Shown here in pieces: positions 1-9,670 of a DNA stretch of 64,000 nucleotides (its first letter is position 1; each line of letters starts with the position of its first letter). Position numbers and translations under genes: made by a program. Under the pieces are notes generated by a model. That model saw only the letters and a list, made by a program, of their open reading frames with translations, ran no database searches and was not told the DNA's origin. The DNA comes from Stentor roeselii (lineage: Eukaryota > Ciliophora > Heterotrichea > Heterotrichida > Stentoridae), in NCBI GenBank assembly GCA_006503475.1, contig RSEH01000191.1, positions 28,482 through 92,481 on the forward strand, written 5' to 3'.

Positions 1-2636
1 CTGAGAAAAAATTGAAGAGTAATGAAGATCACTCGAAAAACAAAATCACTAATTTAAATAGGGAAAATGCGATACTTACTCAGAAACTTGAATTCGCTGA
101 TCAGTCACTTGAAGAGTATAAAAATCAGCTGGATGAGGTGAAGAAACAGCATATGAGCATGCTTTCATCACTTCATGGAAGTTCTGGATTATCTAATGAT
201 GATCTTGAGACTCAGCTTTCGAAAGTCAAGGCTCAATATGGGGATCAGATCAAGTCTTTAGAGTTGCAACTGGATACTCAAAGACGTGACTTAGGCAAAC
301 AACTTGAAGTTCTAACCCTAAGAAACACTGAACTCGAAATGGAATTAAAGGTTCAAGTCTCAGACTGGGAAAACAAAGCCTCATCACTTTCCACCTCTCT
401 CAACGAGACCACTGAAGAACGAAACAAGCTGAAAGACTCACTTTCCGAACTAAAATCAAAACTTGAAACTGCAACTCAAGAGACAGAAGCACGTCTACGT
501 AAAAAGATTTCAATGCTAGAAAAGGAAATCGAGGATATCAAAACAAAACACGCAGAAGAGGTTCAAAGTTCGAATGAAAGGTCAGAAACGAGTTACTCAC
601 AGCTTAAGGAATATTATGAAGCAGAAAAAAAGAGACTTGAAGCCCGTGTTCAGGATGATAAAGAAAGAGCTGAAAAAAAGTATAATTTGATGGTAGAAGA
701 ATATGAAGACCGTCTCAAAGCTGAACTAGACAACTACGAAGACGAACTTGCAGGCAAAGAAGATGAGTTAAGAGAAATGGATGCTTATTATAATGAAGAA
801 ATAAACTCCTTGAGGCATAAGGCTGGACTTGACATGCAAAAAATCGAATCACTTGAAAAATATCTAAAAGATAACAAGGAACAAATAGAAAACATGCAAA
901 AAGCTCATGCCTTGGCCCTTGAACAGAATCAGGAAAGGATGAACACTGAAAGAGTCTCACTTGTTGAAAAAATTGAAAAACTTGCGAATGAAATCGCGGC
1001 AAAAGAACGCGAAATGGCTTCAATTGTTTATAAAAAAGAACAACTTGAAACTCAACTTGCTCATCGTGATGCAGAACTTGATGATATCAAAACTCAGTAT
1101 GAAAGGGAAAAGGTTAGCTTGCAGGAAAGACTGGAAAATCTTAAAAGTCAGTTTAATACTATCTCTGATGAACTCATGCAAAAAAAGAATGACTCGAAAC
1201 GGGAAATGGCTCTTGCTCAACAAGAAATTGAATTCAAAAATAGGAAAATTGCTGATTTGGAAAGAAGTTTACATGATTCTGAAGATAAATATAATGAAGC
1301 CCTTAAATCATTACGCGATGAATCAGGTCAAGAATTATCTGCCACAATAGAAAAACTGACTCTAGACAAAGAAAGCCTTGAGCAGAAACTCGAACAGAAA
1401 AAGAAAAGCTTAAAAGAAATGGCAACTTCCAGCATCAAACAAATCGGCGCTCTTGAGAAGGAAAAAGCGATTTATGTTGAAAAATACTCTAATCTAGAGA
1501 GCAAGTATTATGAAACTGAAGAGCGACTCAAAAATGAAATAGAAAATTTGAATAACTTGCTGAAAGAGAAGAAAGAAGCTGAAAGTAGTGACAAGATGTC
1601 TGTTCATCTTGAAAATGAAAGGCTTAAAACTCTTCTACAAGAAATGGAAAAAGAAATGTCTGAACGAGGAGCCGCTAGTGAACGAGAACGAATGCTGTGG
1701 GAAAATAAACATGGATTCCTTACCCAACAGAGAGATGCTGCCAAGGCCGATTTGGCAGAAGCCCATAAAAAGTTCGATGCAACTCTAGAGCAAATCCAAA
1801 AAAAGAGTGCAATCGACAAAGAAAAGCTAGAATCATCCACAAACACTCTAATCGCCTCAATCGAGACCCGATACACGAACCAAATAAAAGACGCTCAAGA
1901 GAACTACACTTCCCAGATATCCACTCTAAACAGCAAAACAAAATCCCTCGAAAAAGAACTAAGAAGTGCAAAAGAAGAACTAGAACTCGAAAGACGAGGC
2001 CGAAGCGCAAATTCCGGAAGTCTCGAAAAAAAGCTTCTTGAGCTTCAAGACTCAGAATCTCGACTTCAATCAGAAGTCGAGCAGTTAAAAAAGGAAAAAG
2101 AAAAGAAAATCGAAGAGATTTCTGAAAGTTTCAACTACGAAAAAGACCAACTGAAAAACAAAATTTCCGATTTAGAAAAACGTGCAAAAGAAGCAGAGCA
2201 CCAAAGAGGCATCATGTTCATCGACCATGAAAAGGACAGGGCAAAGTGGAACATGGAAAGAGATCATCTCATTGCTCAGAAAAATGAAGCTTTGGAGAAC
2301 TTGGAAAGAGTCGAGAAAAAAAAGGAAACTTTGTTGAGGGAATGTGAAAAATTAAAGGCTGAAAGGGGAAAGAATAGAAATGCTGCTGGAGCTTTTGTTA
2401 GGAAACCGGAAGGGAATACTCAGCTTTATAAACAGGGAATTGGAAATCTTTTTGCTGGAGCTGGAGTTAGCTTTGAAGAGTTTTCTAGGGAAAAGAATCA
2501 GGAAGAAGGAGTACCTTCGCCGAAGTCGAGGGATGAAGAAATTGCTAGTCCGAAAAATGCGAGGAGGGGATATACACCTTTGACTTTTAAGGATAGGAAG
2601 AGAAGTGGAGTGGGAAGTGAGAAGAGTGATAGTTAG
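1..2636 (+). CDS. Long coiled-coil protein, 5'-truncated by the window edge
   Basis: The frame is open from base 3 with no stop before it, so the true start lies upstream; the first in-window TTG is not a start. About 877 residues are visible and end at TAG. Nearly all of it is uninterrupted heptad-type coiled coil rich in E, K, L and Q, with no globular domain. Only the last 90 or so residues change character: a Gly/Phe patch (LFAGAGVSFEEF) and a basic Ser/Pro tail with SPK sites (VPSPKSRDEE, IASPKNARRG) that could be proline-directed phosphorylation sites. Such proteins are usually cytoskeletal, centrosomal or tethering scaffolds, but nothing here selects one role. Coiled-coil similarity to SMC or myosin tails would be compositional only. 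The gene faces the convergent metallopeptidase-like gene across a 1.4-kb gap. Confidence 0.85.
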   Translation, partial: EKKLKSNEDHSKNKITNLNRENAILTQKLEFADQSLEEYKNQLDEVKKQHMSMLSSLHGSSGLSNDDLETQLSKVKAQYGDQIKSLELQLDTQRRDLGKQLEVLTLRNTELEMELKVQVSDWENKASSLSTSLNETTEERNKLKDSLSELKSKLETATQETEARLRKKISMLEKEIEDIKTKHAEEVQSSNERSETSYSQLKEYYEAEKKRLEARVQDDKERAEKKYNLMVEEYEDRLKAELDNYEDELAGKEDELREMDAYYNEEINSLRHKAGLDMQKIESLEKYLKDNKEQIENMQKAHALALEQNQERMNTERVSLVEKIEKLANEIAAKEREMASIVYKKEQLETQLAHRDAELDDIKTQYEREKVSLQERLENLKSQFNTISDELMQKKNDSKREMALAQQEIEFKNRKIADLERSLHDSEDKYNEALKSLRDESGQELSATIEKLTLDKESLEQKLEQKKKSLKEMATSSIKQIGALEKEKAIYVEKYSNLESKYYETEERLKNEIENLNNLLKEKKEAESSDKMSVHLENERLKTLLQEMEKEMSERGAASERERMLWENKHGFLTQQRDAAKADLAEAHKKFDATLEQIQKKSAIDKEKLESSTNTLIASIETRYTNQIKDAQENYTSQISTLNSKTKSLEKELRSAKEELELERRGRSANSGSLEKKLLELQDSESRLQSEVEQLKKEKEKKIEEISESFNYEKDQLKNKISDLEKRAKEAEHQRGIMFIDHEKDRAKWNMERDHLIAQKNEALENLERVEKKKETLLRECEKLKAERGKNRNAAGAFVRKPEGNTQLYKQGIGNLFAGAGVSFEEFSREKNQEEGVPSPKSRDEEIASPKNARRGYTPLTFKDRKRSGVGSEKSDS

Positions 2637-4003
2637 ATTACTAGGTAGTAATGAGTATTTATTTTAAGAGAATTTAAGAAGGTTTAATAAAGCCTCACCA
2701 TAAAAAACCTGCTTGGATTGCAGACCAAGCTTGAAGGAGAGCATAATTATTTTGAATGAATTTGACAGGCTGATGCATTGATGAAGACAACAGAAATCGT
2801 TTCTACTTTTTTCATCTTTCTCTTGTTTTTGGTATTTCTCCAAGTTTGAAGTCCACTGAAAACTGAAGTTTTGCTGATAAGTATTCCTGCTAAAGAATAG
2901 ATTGACAGATCTGACACTTCTCACTTCATTTTTTAAGTTTTTCCAATCGGTTTCGAATTATGGTGTTTAACCCGCACTGAAGACAGTTGAGTTTAATTTA
3001 TTTATAGTTGAAATCATCAAAGTCTTGTTCAGTGATTATCAAGGGGTGCAGGACTTGTGAGTTAACACTGTTGTAAATCCAGTTTATTCACTAGAATTCG
3101 GTGATTAGCATAACTTTATCTGACACTTCCGAAATCTTGAAACGATGGAAAAGTCTTGATAGTTCGAAATCACTAAAATAAATCTACTTTATTTCTGACT
3201 TTTCTATGAGTAGCTGAAAACTTTTTTTTTTCGAGTCTTACAATGGCACTTCTGACTTGCAGTCCACTAGGCTTTAACACAACTTTCAGCTCTTGGTAAT
3301 GCTCATCATTGATTTATTGACTGGTCAGATGGAAGATCACTGTTTAGAACTTATGCTTCTTGATAAAATCATCTGGTGTTGAAGTTTTTTTGCCCTAGAT
3401 GCTGGATGAAGTGCTTTTAAGATGAGGAACTTGAAAATTAATCTTTTACGCCTCTTTCTGTGGTTTGAAAGTCGGTTAACACCTTTTGTGAGAAATTCCG
3501 CTTAAATTAAGATTTTCGATGCACTGGTCTTGAGATTTTCTGGCATTTTAAGAAATCTTAAATTTTTTCTTTGCTGACTTCCTAAAGTTCTTTTATAGAC
3601 TTTTCCATTTCTTGGGATTAGGTTTTAAATAATAGAAAAATAGCTGCTCATGAAGTATTTGAGCCTTTTTAAGTAGTTTTCTGATGAACTTCTCATGTTA
3701 TCATGAATGAATTTTTTTTAGATGAACTATTTGTTTGAATATCCACCTTTTTGTTGTCGAAAAACTTTATCCGAAGTGCCCACTTTGGTATTTGGCAAGA
3801 TAGCCCAGCTTAAAGTGGTAGAATTTCAATCCTTTTATATAATCAAAGACTATCTCAATGTTTATCAAATTTTCACTCTAGATTATTTCTTTAATTTTAC
3901 TTAGCTATATTATGTAAAAATTTCAATTTACTAGTTTTATTGGGAACATAGATCTATTAAATGTAAAGCTTTTTAGAATCTATTAATTAACTATCTGATT
4001 ACT
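2637..4003. other. Intergenic stretch, no gene seen
   Basis: About 1.4 kb between two convergent genes. Short open frames exist (86 codons on minus at 2664-2924, 60 codons on plus at 3722-3904), but they have no recognisable domain and read like chance frames. No convincing tRNA was found. A tRNA box-A-like string near 3810 has no box B at the right distance. The + strand is G/T-rich over most of this stretch. Confidence 0.6.
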
Positions 4004-5395
4004 TTATTGATCACATTGTCGCTTGCACCTTGGTCCTAAAGAAATAGAGTATCTGGGATCAGGCTGCTTTAGACAGTGTGTTTTATTTTCAGAGGTTGAT
4101 ATCTGAGTCAATTTTTCGTTTTCTTTTAGGAATTCATTCTTGAACACTTTTTTTAGTTTTTTCCAATTCAGGGGCTCACAGATATAAAGTGATCCATAGT
4201 AAGTGATTTTTTCTAATACTGATCCAAAGATACTGATAATTAAATCATCTCCGGCGTTTGCAATCGATTCACTTGGTGTTTTCGGAGAATCATGGTCAAA
4301 CCATTGACTTTTCAATCTGAAGCTTGATCTTTGCATTACATGCCCGAGTTCGTGAAGAATTGTTAGAAGTATAAAAGCTTTCGAAGGAAAATAAACCAAA
4401 TTGATGTCTCTATGATCAGGGTTTTGGATCAAAATATTCGAGTTGAAACAAGTAAAGCCTGATAGGGAAGAAGGTAATAAGACTATATATACCTTATTGA
4501 GAGAATTTTCAATAAATTGCTTGTAGTTTAAAAATTTCATTTGAGGTGCAATTTTCATATGTCCTAAACAAAAGATTTCAAAAATCTGATTATATAATTG
4601 AACAAATTTCATTCGTAAAGAAAATCCATAAATTTTTCCCTGAGATAAATACATCCATATTTCAGGTTCGTTTTTAAATTGATCCTTTAAAAAGACCAAT
4701 TGATAGAGTATATCAACAATATAAATCTTACTTAAATCATTTGCTCCTTTATAAGTGATAATATTATTTAATAAAGTTCTAAGATCTTCGGCATTATCAA
4801 GGAGTTCGATACATATATTTTTATAATCATTTTTCAACAAAAAATATGACAAACAACCGAGAAGCACATGAGCCATAAAGACCTGATCAGTCCAGTTATC
4901 CTCAATATGATCTAAGTCATTACTTATAAAGAAATAAACTTCTAGAAATGGTAAAATTCTCCATAAAATTTTTCTGCAAGTTATTTTAAAAGATTTTTCT
5001 AATTTTTCTATTTTTGATTGATTATCTGGATTCCTCAGCTTATTATTTAGATTTATAATTTCTTTTTCAGCCAAAGAAACAACTTCTTCAAAATCATGTA
5101 GAGTCGAATCTATATTCAGAAAATTAATGTCATCGAAGTAGTTGAAGGTTATTTTCTTCATTTTTGAAAGCCTTGAATCAATCAGTTCATTCCGTTGCTT
5201 AGCGTTCTCGAAAGTATAAAAAGCTATCCCTATCGGTTTTTGTTTTATTTTCATAATGAACACTTTCGCATACTTATCAGTTGAAGGCTTGAAGGATTTG
5301 GAATAGTTTGTGACTAGAGCATAGCAATCGGAAATTTTTCGGTGTTTTTTGAGCTGATCTTCAGAAGGGAATTTCGGAGACTTGGATTTTTTCAT
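4004..5395 (-). CDS. HEXXH metallopeptidase-like protein, unrecognised family
   Basis: 463 residues. The start ATG follows ATATAA, and the same start context is kept in the decayed copy at 24141. The C-terminal half carries HELGH at residues 348-352, the zincin signature in which the two His bind zinc and the Glu is the general base. E376, in SESIANAGDD, sits 24 residues after the second His and is a plausible third ligand of the gluzincin type. The N-terminal 300 residues are helical and rich in I, L, K and F with no known domain. No signal peptide or membrane segment is seen, so a cytosolic location is inferred. I do not recognise the family, and peptidase activity is inferred only from the motif. 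The gene and about 500 bases of its 5' flank exist as an inverted, degenerate second copy near 23.7-25.1 kb. Confidence 0.75.
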   Translation of the reverse strand: MKKSKSPKFPSEDQLKKHRKISDCYALVTNYSKSFKPSTDKYAKVFIMKIKQKPIGIAFYTFENAKQRNELIDSRLSKMKKITFNYFDDINFLNIDSTLHDFEEVVSLAEKEIINLNNKLRNPDNQSKIEKLEKSFKITCRKILWRILPFLEVYFFISNDLDHIEDNWTDQVFMAHVLLGCLSYFLLKNDYKNICIELLDNAEDLRTLLNNIITYKGANDLSKIYIVDILYQLVFLKDQFKNEPEIWMYLSQGKIYGFSLRMKFVQLYNQIFEIFCLGHMKIAPQMKFLNYKQFIENSLNKVYIVLLPSSLSGFTCFNSNILIQNPDHRDINLVYFPSKAFILLTILHELGHVMQRSSFRLKSQWFDHDSPKTPSESIANAGDDLIISIFGSVLEKITYYGSLYICEPLNWKKLKKVFKNEFLKENEKLTQISTSENKTHCLKQPDPRYSISLGPRCKRQCDQ

Positions 5396-5890
5396 TTATA
5401 TTCAAAATGGAAGACATATTATTTACTTATAGATTCTAGAAATTATTTAATTAGGATAAGGAAACCTGTTGCCGATTGATTCTGATTTAATTTAAATTCT
5501 GAACCTCCAGGTGAACTTATCGATAAACCTCTTGGAACTTAATTGAACGGAAATAGGTTCTGTCCTCTTGGATATTCAAAAATGCAAACCAATCCAACGT
5601 AGCATTACGGTAAAGCTTTTTTACAGTAATTCTGATAGTTGAAGTATTAATATACGGAAATGGTCAATTTAGAATATAAAATTAGGAAATTAATTCCTAT
5701 TGAAATTCAGATAAAGAAATCCTTATTAGTGTTTGAGTTAAGGAATTGTTGTTGATAGTAGGTTTGTCTTTAAGCAATTCTTGACTAGTGACCGGGGACC
5801 TACTTCCTTGTTTTATTCCTTTTCTTACAAACAATCAACCCATGTAGTCCTGGTAGCCCTTGAGACCCTTCAGTCTCTTTTTTTACTATA
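4004..5890 (-). repeat. Inverted duplication, copy A (metallopeptidase-like gene plus 5' flank)
   Basis: The reverse complement of this block aligns with 23660-25120. Shared landmarks read off copy A in gene direction: GAAGGGTCTCAAG near 5870, GGTCCCCGGTCACTAGT near 5800, GGATTTCTTTATCTGAA near 5720, AATAATATGTCTTCCAT just upstream of the start, and then the coding sequence. Copy B has the matching strings at about 23680, 23770, 23845 and 24115. The outer edge near 5890 was placed by eye. Similarity covers promoter and gene, so this is a DNA-level segmental duplication and not a retrocopy. Confidence 0.8.
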
Positions 5891-7371
5891 TCTTATAAGC
5901 TGCTATTCAACTAAATAAAAAATCATATCACTTTTAGCACCCAAAGGTAAAAGTACTCTGATAATTATAAAAAACATCCAAATTCAACTAACAATAAACT
6001 AACCGATGTGAGCATTCGAAATCTCATCCACTCTCAATATAAATATGACCTCTCTTTCAGTTTGACTAAATCACACCAGAGATTACTTTAAAGAAAACCT
6101 TCTGGCTAAGAAAGATTCATTTTTCATTGAAACCTGCACATGATACAACTATTTCATATTAATTTCCTCAACCAATAATTGAAAGCAGGTGCCACAAGAA
6201 AGATATCATTATTTAATATTAGTGAAATCACGTGTTCTCGATACTGGCACCAGATATCGTGGTATATTCAAGTGAAAGACTTAAAAATATGCCAATTACA
6301 AAAGCGTACTAAAAGTTGAAAGAAAGCTACAATAAATAAATTCATCAAAAGTATTTAGTAAAATTGAGGCCAAACCTTGCATCTTGAAGCTTTAGTAAAA
6401 TTCAGCTGGATGATAAGTCAAGTATTTTCGATTATTCATAGGCATTCACAACTTAAGGGCTAGGAATAAACACTACTAGCTTAATGACTACCTAGATCTC
6501 ATTTTACAATCTTTATTCCAATATAAAAAACTCAAATAAATTCAAAAACTCAATTAGTCTTCCAAAACCAGCACTAATACTAAATGAATAAGAAACTTCC
6601 CTAAAACTTAATAACTGAATTCCTCTTTACTAACCTAAACTCAAATTAATACTTCAAAAACTCTCAAAATTCCATAATTACAAAAATTTTCACAGTCTAC
6701 TCTAAAAAACTCGTATAATTTATTCAAAATCAACTCAAAATTTTTATCCAGACCCTTCATTTTCATTCTTGAATTGGAACTTTTGAAATCCAAGGAAGCT
6801 TGAAATCATCTTCAGCACTGAACCTCATCAGGGTTTTAATCAAAGCATTTCAAAAAAAGCACAAAGGTCACTATTCTGAACAAGTCTACTAAAATTAGGT
6901 TGTCCATATAAATTATTCATGCCACGCGAGTCAGGTTTAAATATGGCTTCTCCATTCTAAAGGAAATTCTTGAGTTCTGGCCGCTTTTTAGATTATTTTA
7001 ATCGGAAAAAGTTGATGATGTGCATGATTTAGCCCAGTTGGTTGATTTTACTGTGCCAAGTGAAGAGGGTTGTTCGTTGGGAAGTTTGAAAATAAGGCAG
7101 ACGAAGGATCAGATGTCGATTTTGTTGCAGTACCCGCAGCCAAAGGTAAAAAAAGAGATCTGTAGTACAGACTTTGAAGATAAGTGAAAGGCGGTATTTC
7201 TATGTTACTGAACAGAAGTCCATAAGCTTGATCCACATATTCTTCACATTTTTCAGAGTTGACTACAATTCTTTTAATGTAATATCGTAATTAGAAAATT
7301 AGCCAAAGTTTAAAATATTTAAATCTATCCCTGAATTTCATAAAGCATTAATGGTCAATTTTACTTTATAA
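5396..7371. other. Intergenic stretch; 5' flank of the duplication, then no clear gene
   Basis: Bases 5396 to about 5890 are the 5' flank of the duplicated metallopeptidase-like gene. From about 5900 to 6780 the + strand is A/C-rich and I see no coding frame. At 7002-7187 there is a 61-codon frame open on the plus strand with no ATG before its middle (contains DFTVPSEEGCSLGSLKI, ends at TGA); it could be a relic of a decayed gene. An antisense 62-codon frame overlaps it. I see no tRNA and no terminal inverted repeats. Confidence 0.5.
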
Positions 7372-8652
7372 ATGAAATTATTATTGACTGCAATCATTCT
7401 CTCCCTAGTACTAGCAGAAGACCCAGACCCAAGCAAAGATGAATCAAAACATCCATTCGGACCAAGTCAAATCATAGGAAGTTTTTTAGTCTTAATCGCA
7501 AGCGGCTTAGCCAACGCTGGAGGAATCGGTGGAGGTCCAATAATGGTGATAATTCTCATGACCTTATTCCACCTAAAAGCCCACGAGTCCGTTCCAATCA
7601 GTCAACTAATAATCTTCGGTGGTTCTCTAATAGCGATTTTCATAAAAGTCTTCCTTCGTCACCCAATAAAAATCAGGCCTCTGATCGACTTCGACATATC
7701 TTTATTACTTTGCAGTCCAATTCTTCTCGGTACCAGTTTAGGAGTGATGATAAATTTAGTGATCCCTCAATGGTTGATCCTTCTCCTATTAACAATCCTT
7801 CTCTTTTACATTTCAACTGATACCTGGCGAACAGGTCTAAAGATCTTCCGAAAAGAAAACACGACTAAAACAAGTGTTCGAATGTACGACCCCGACAGTA
7901 GCCTTTTCGGGTCTTTTACAGGCCTAGACCCAGAACTCGAGAGCATTTACAACACAGAAGCCAAGACAGCACCTCCAAAGACTTTAATAGTTTTAAGTGT
8001 TCTGTTCTTGTTCGTGGGGTTCAGTTCTTTTGTAAGAGGAAGTTCTTCTGTTAAGTCAATATTTTCAATTGAAATGTGTTCAGTGATTTATTGGCTTTAT
8101 ACTGTTTTTTCTTTCTTGGTGCTTATTGTCACTGCTGGTGTCTCTGCGATTATGATGAAGAAAAAACATTTAAAAAAAGAAGTACTTGGATATGACTTTG
8201 ATACTATGGATCTTGTATGGAGTAAAAAAATCATCGCGACTGTTATTTTTGCAGGGTTTCTTGCAGGACTCGCTGCTGGCATGGTCGGCGTCGGAGGAGG
8301 AATCGTCATGAATCCGGTCATGTTGAGACTTGGAATGCGACCTGAAGTTTCTACGGCTACTTCAAGTTTTATGGTGCTTTTTACATCGACTATCTCTATG
8401 CTTCAATATGCAATTGCTGGAAAATTAGACCCTTTTTATGGGTTTATTACTTTAGCGTTTTCACTTGTTGGGTCTACGCTTGGAATACTTGTGTTGAAGA
8501 AAATTATTGAGAAGTATAAAAGGGCTAGTATTATTGTTATGCTTCTTGCTTTGATTTTAAGTGCTTGTGCTATTGTTATACCGACTTGGGGGATTTATAA
8601 TTATACGAGGAGTCATCAGAGTGATGGATTTCGTGATTATTGTAGAGGGTGA
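7372..8652 (+). CDS. TauE/SafE-family membrane transporter
   Basis: 426 residues. A hydrophobic N-terminus (1-15, ending LVLA before an acidic stretch) looks like a signal peptide or signal anchor. Two half-repeats each carry the glycine motif of the TauE/SafE family (PF01925): ANAGGIGGGP at 48-56 and GMVGVGGGI at 303-311, each at the start of a bundle of transmembrane helices. A charged loop (about 155-200) and a further hydrophobic segment (204-222) lie between the halves. The family includes bacterial sulfite/organosulfonate exporters and plant and protist homologues; the substrate here is unknown. ATG follows TTTATAA. The stop is TGA, one sign that UGA is not reassigned. Synonymous base use switches sharply at about 7980. 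The gene converges on the DHHC gene, with 94 bases between. Confidence 0.9.
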   Translation: MKLLLTAIILSLVLAEDPDPSKDESKHPFGPSQIIGSFLVLIASGLANAGGIGGGPIMVIILMTLFHLKAHESVPISQLIIFGGSLIAIFIKVFLRHPIKIRPLIDFDISLLLCSPILLGTSLGVMINLVIPQWLILLLLTILLFYISTDTWRTGLKIFRKENTTKTSVRMYDPDSSLFGSFTGLDPELESIYNTEAKTAPPKTLIVLSVLFLFVGFSSFVRGSSSVKSIFSIEMCSVIYWLYTVFSFLVLIVTAGVSAIMMKKKHLKKEVLGYDFDTMDLVWSKKIIATVIFAGFLAGLAAGMVGVGGGIVMNPVMLRLGMRPEVSTATSSFMVLFTSTISMLQYAIAGKLDPFYGFITLAFSLVGSTLGILVLKKIIEKYKRASIIVMLLALILSACAIVIPTWGIYNYTRSHQSDGFRDYCRG

Positions 8653-8746
8653 GTTTAGGAATTAATGATTTTTTTGGATATGTTTTTTATTGGAGGATTT
8701 TTGGAGATTTTAATGCAAAGTTCTCATTATTAATTTTAAAATTTCA

Positions 8747-9496
8747 TTATTTGGCTTCTATACTTAATAGATTTGGAGCTCTTACTAGTTCAAAACTTTC
8801 GGATCTTGAATTATCCACATAAGGTTCATAATACTTTTTAATATCCTCCTCAACAGCAACCCTATTTTTCTTCCTTCTCTCTACAATAAACTCATAAGTT
8901 GTTTTCTTCTCAAAGCTCAAATAAACATGAAAAGCAATTAAAATTCCATTACTAACAACACAAAAAGCCGATACAACAATAGAAAGAGCCATAAAAGTAA
9001 AAATCATTTCCTTTCTAAACAATTTCCTAACATCATCCGAGTTCTCATTAACCCAAACAACAACAACAACAGAACTTCCCAGCTGAAAAAGCATAAAAAG
9101 CTCTAAAAACACAATAGTCATAACAAAATACTTATAATTTTCCGACCCAATACAATTATTAACCCAAATGCAATGATGATCAAAGTTCGAAACACATCGA
9201 TTACACTGTCCACAATGTTTCGATGAAATTTCAACGTTTTTCTTACAAATTGTGCAATATTTTAAGTTTGGATAAGTTCTTGAAACTCCACTGGGGTCGA
9301 TATAAGCACAGAAAAAGGCTGAAGAAACAGAACCAATAGCTAAAAGTGAATAAATCACTGCAGAAATAATTTGACTTTTCGATTTGAGTATTGGAACTAT
9401 TACCACAAAGTAGTTTGTTATCAAAAACAATCCGATAAAGATTGCAAGTTTCTGTTCACATGGACTTGGCTGAGTAAACCCATTTATTTTCCGCAT
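8747..9496 (-). CDS. DHHC-type protein S-acyltransferase (palmitoyltransferase)
   Basis: 249 residues, four predicted transmembrane helices (about 16-36, 42-64, 124-148, 165-190). The Cys-rich domain lies in the cytosolic loop between helices 2 and 3: CTICK at 81-85, then HCGQCNRCVSNFDHHCIWVNNCIG, with the catalytic DHHC at 106-109. A TTxE motif (TTYE, 199-202) follows helix 4, as is typical for the family. These enzymes transfer palmitate to cysteines of membrane-associated proteins at Golgi, endoplasmic reticulum or plasma membrane. The protein is short and has no ankyrin repeats, so substrate choice cannot be guessed. The start ATG is preceded by TTATA. Confidence 0.93.
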   Translation of the reverse strand: MRKINGFTQPSPCEQKLAIFIGLFLITNYFVVIVPILKSKSQIISAVIYSLLAIGSVSSAFFCAYIDPSGVSRTYPNLKYCTICKKNVEISSKHCGQCNRCVSNFDHHCIWVNNCIGSENYKYFVMTIVFLELFMLFQLGSSVVVVVWVNENSDDVRKLFRKEMIFTFMALSIVVSAFCVVSNGILIAFHVYLSFEKKTTYEFIVERRKKNRVAVEEDIKKYYEPYVDNSRSESFELVRAPNLLSIEAK

Positions 9497-9670
9497 TATA
9501 ACTATGAAAAAAACCGCTCTTTTCTCATTCTAGTAAAGAATTCTTCGATTAACAGAAAAGAATTTTATTTTTATATTTGAAGGTAAAAAAGTTAGATGTT
9601 TAAATTTGAATCAGTTATTTATTTATCTAGTTTGACGAAAAATTTCATATAGTTTAAAGTCGCCATAAAT

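Noticed and set aside
3795-3840. tRNA-like box A (TAGCCCAGCTTAAAGTGG)
   Set aside because: No GGTTCRA-type box B at the right distance and no matching acceptor stem.
8633-8660. A GT...TAG string over the transporter stop that might be an intron extending the protein
   Set aside because: It is 17 nt, and splicing leads straight into a TGA, so nothing is gained.
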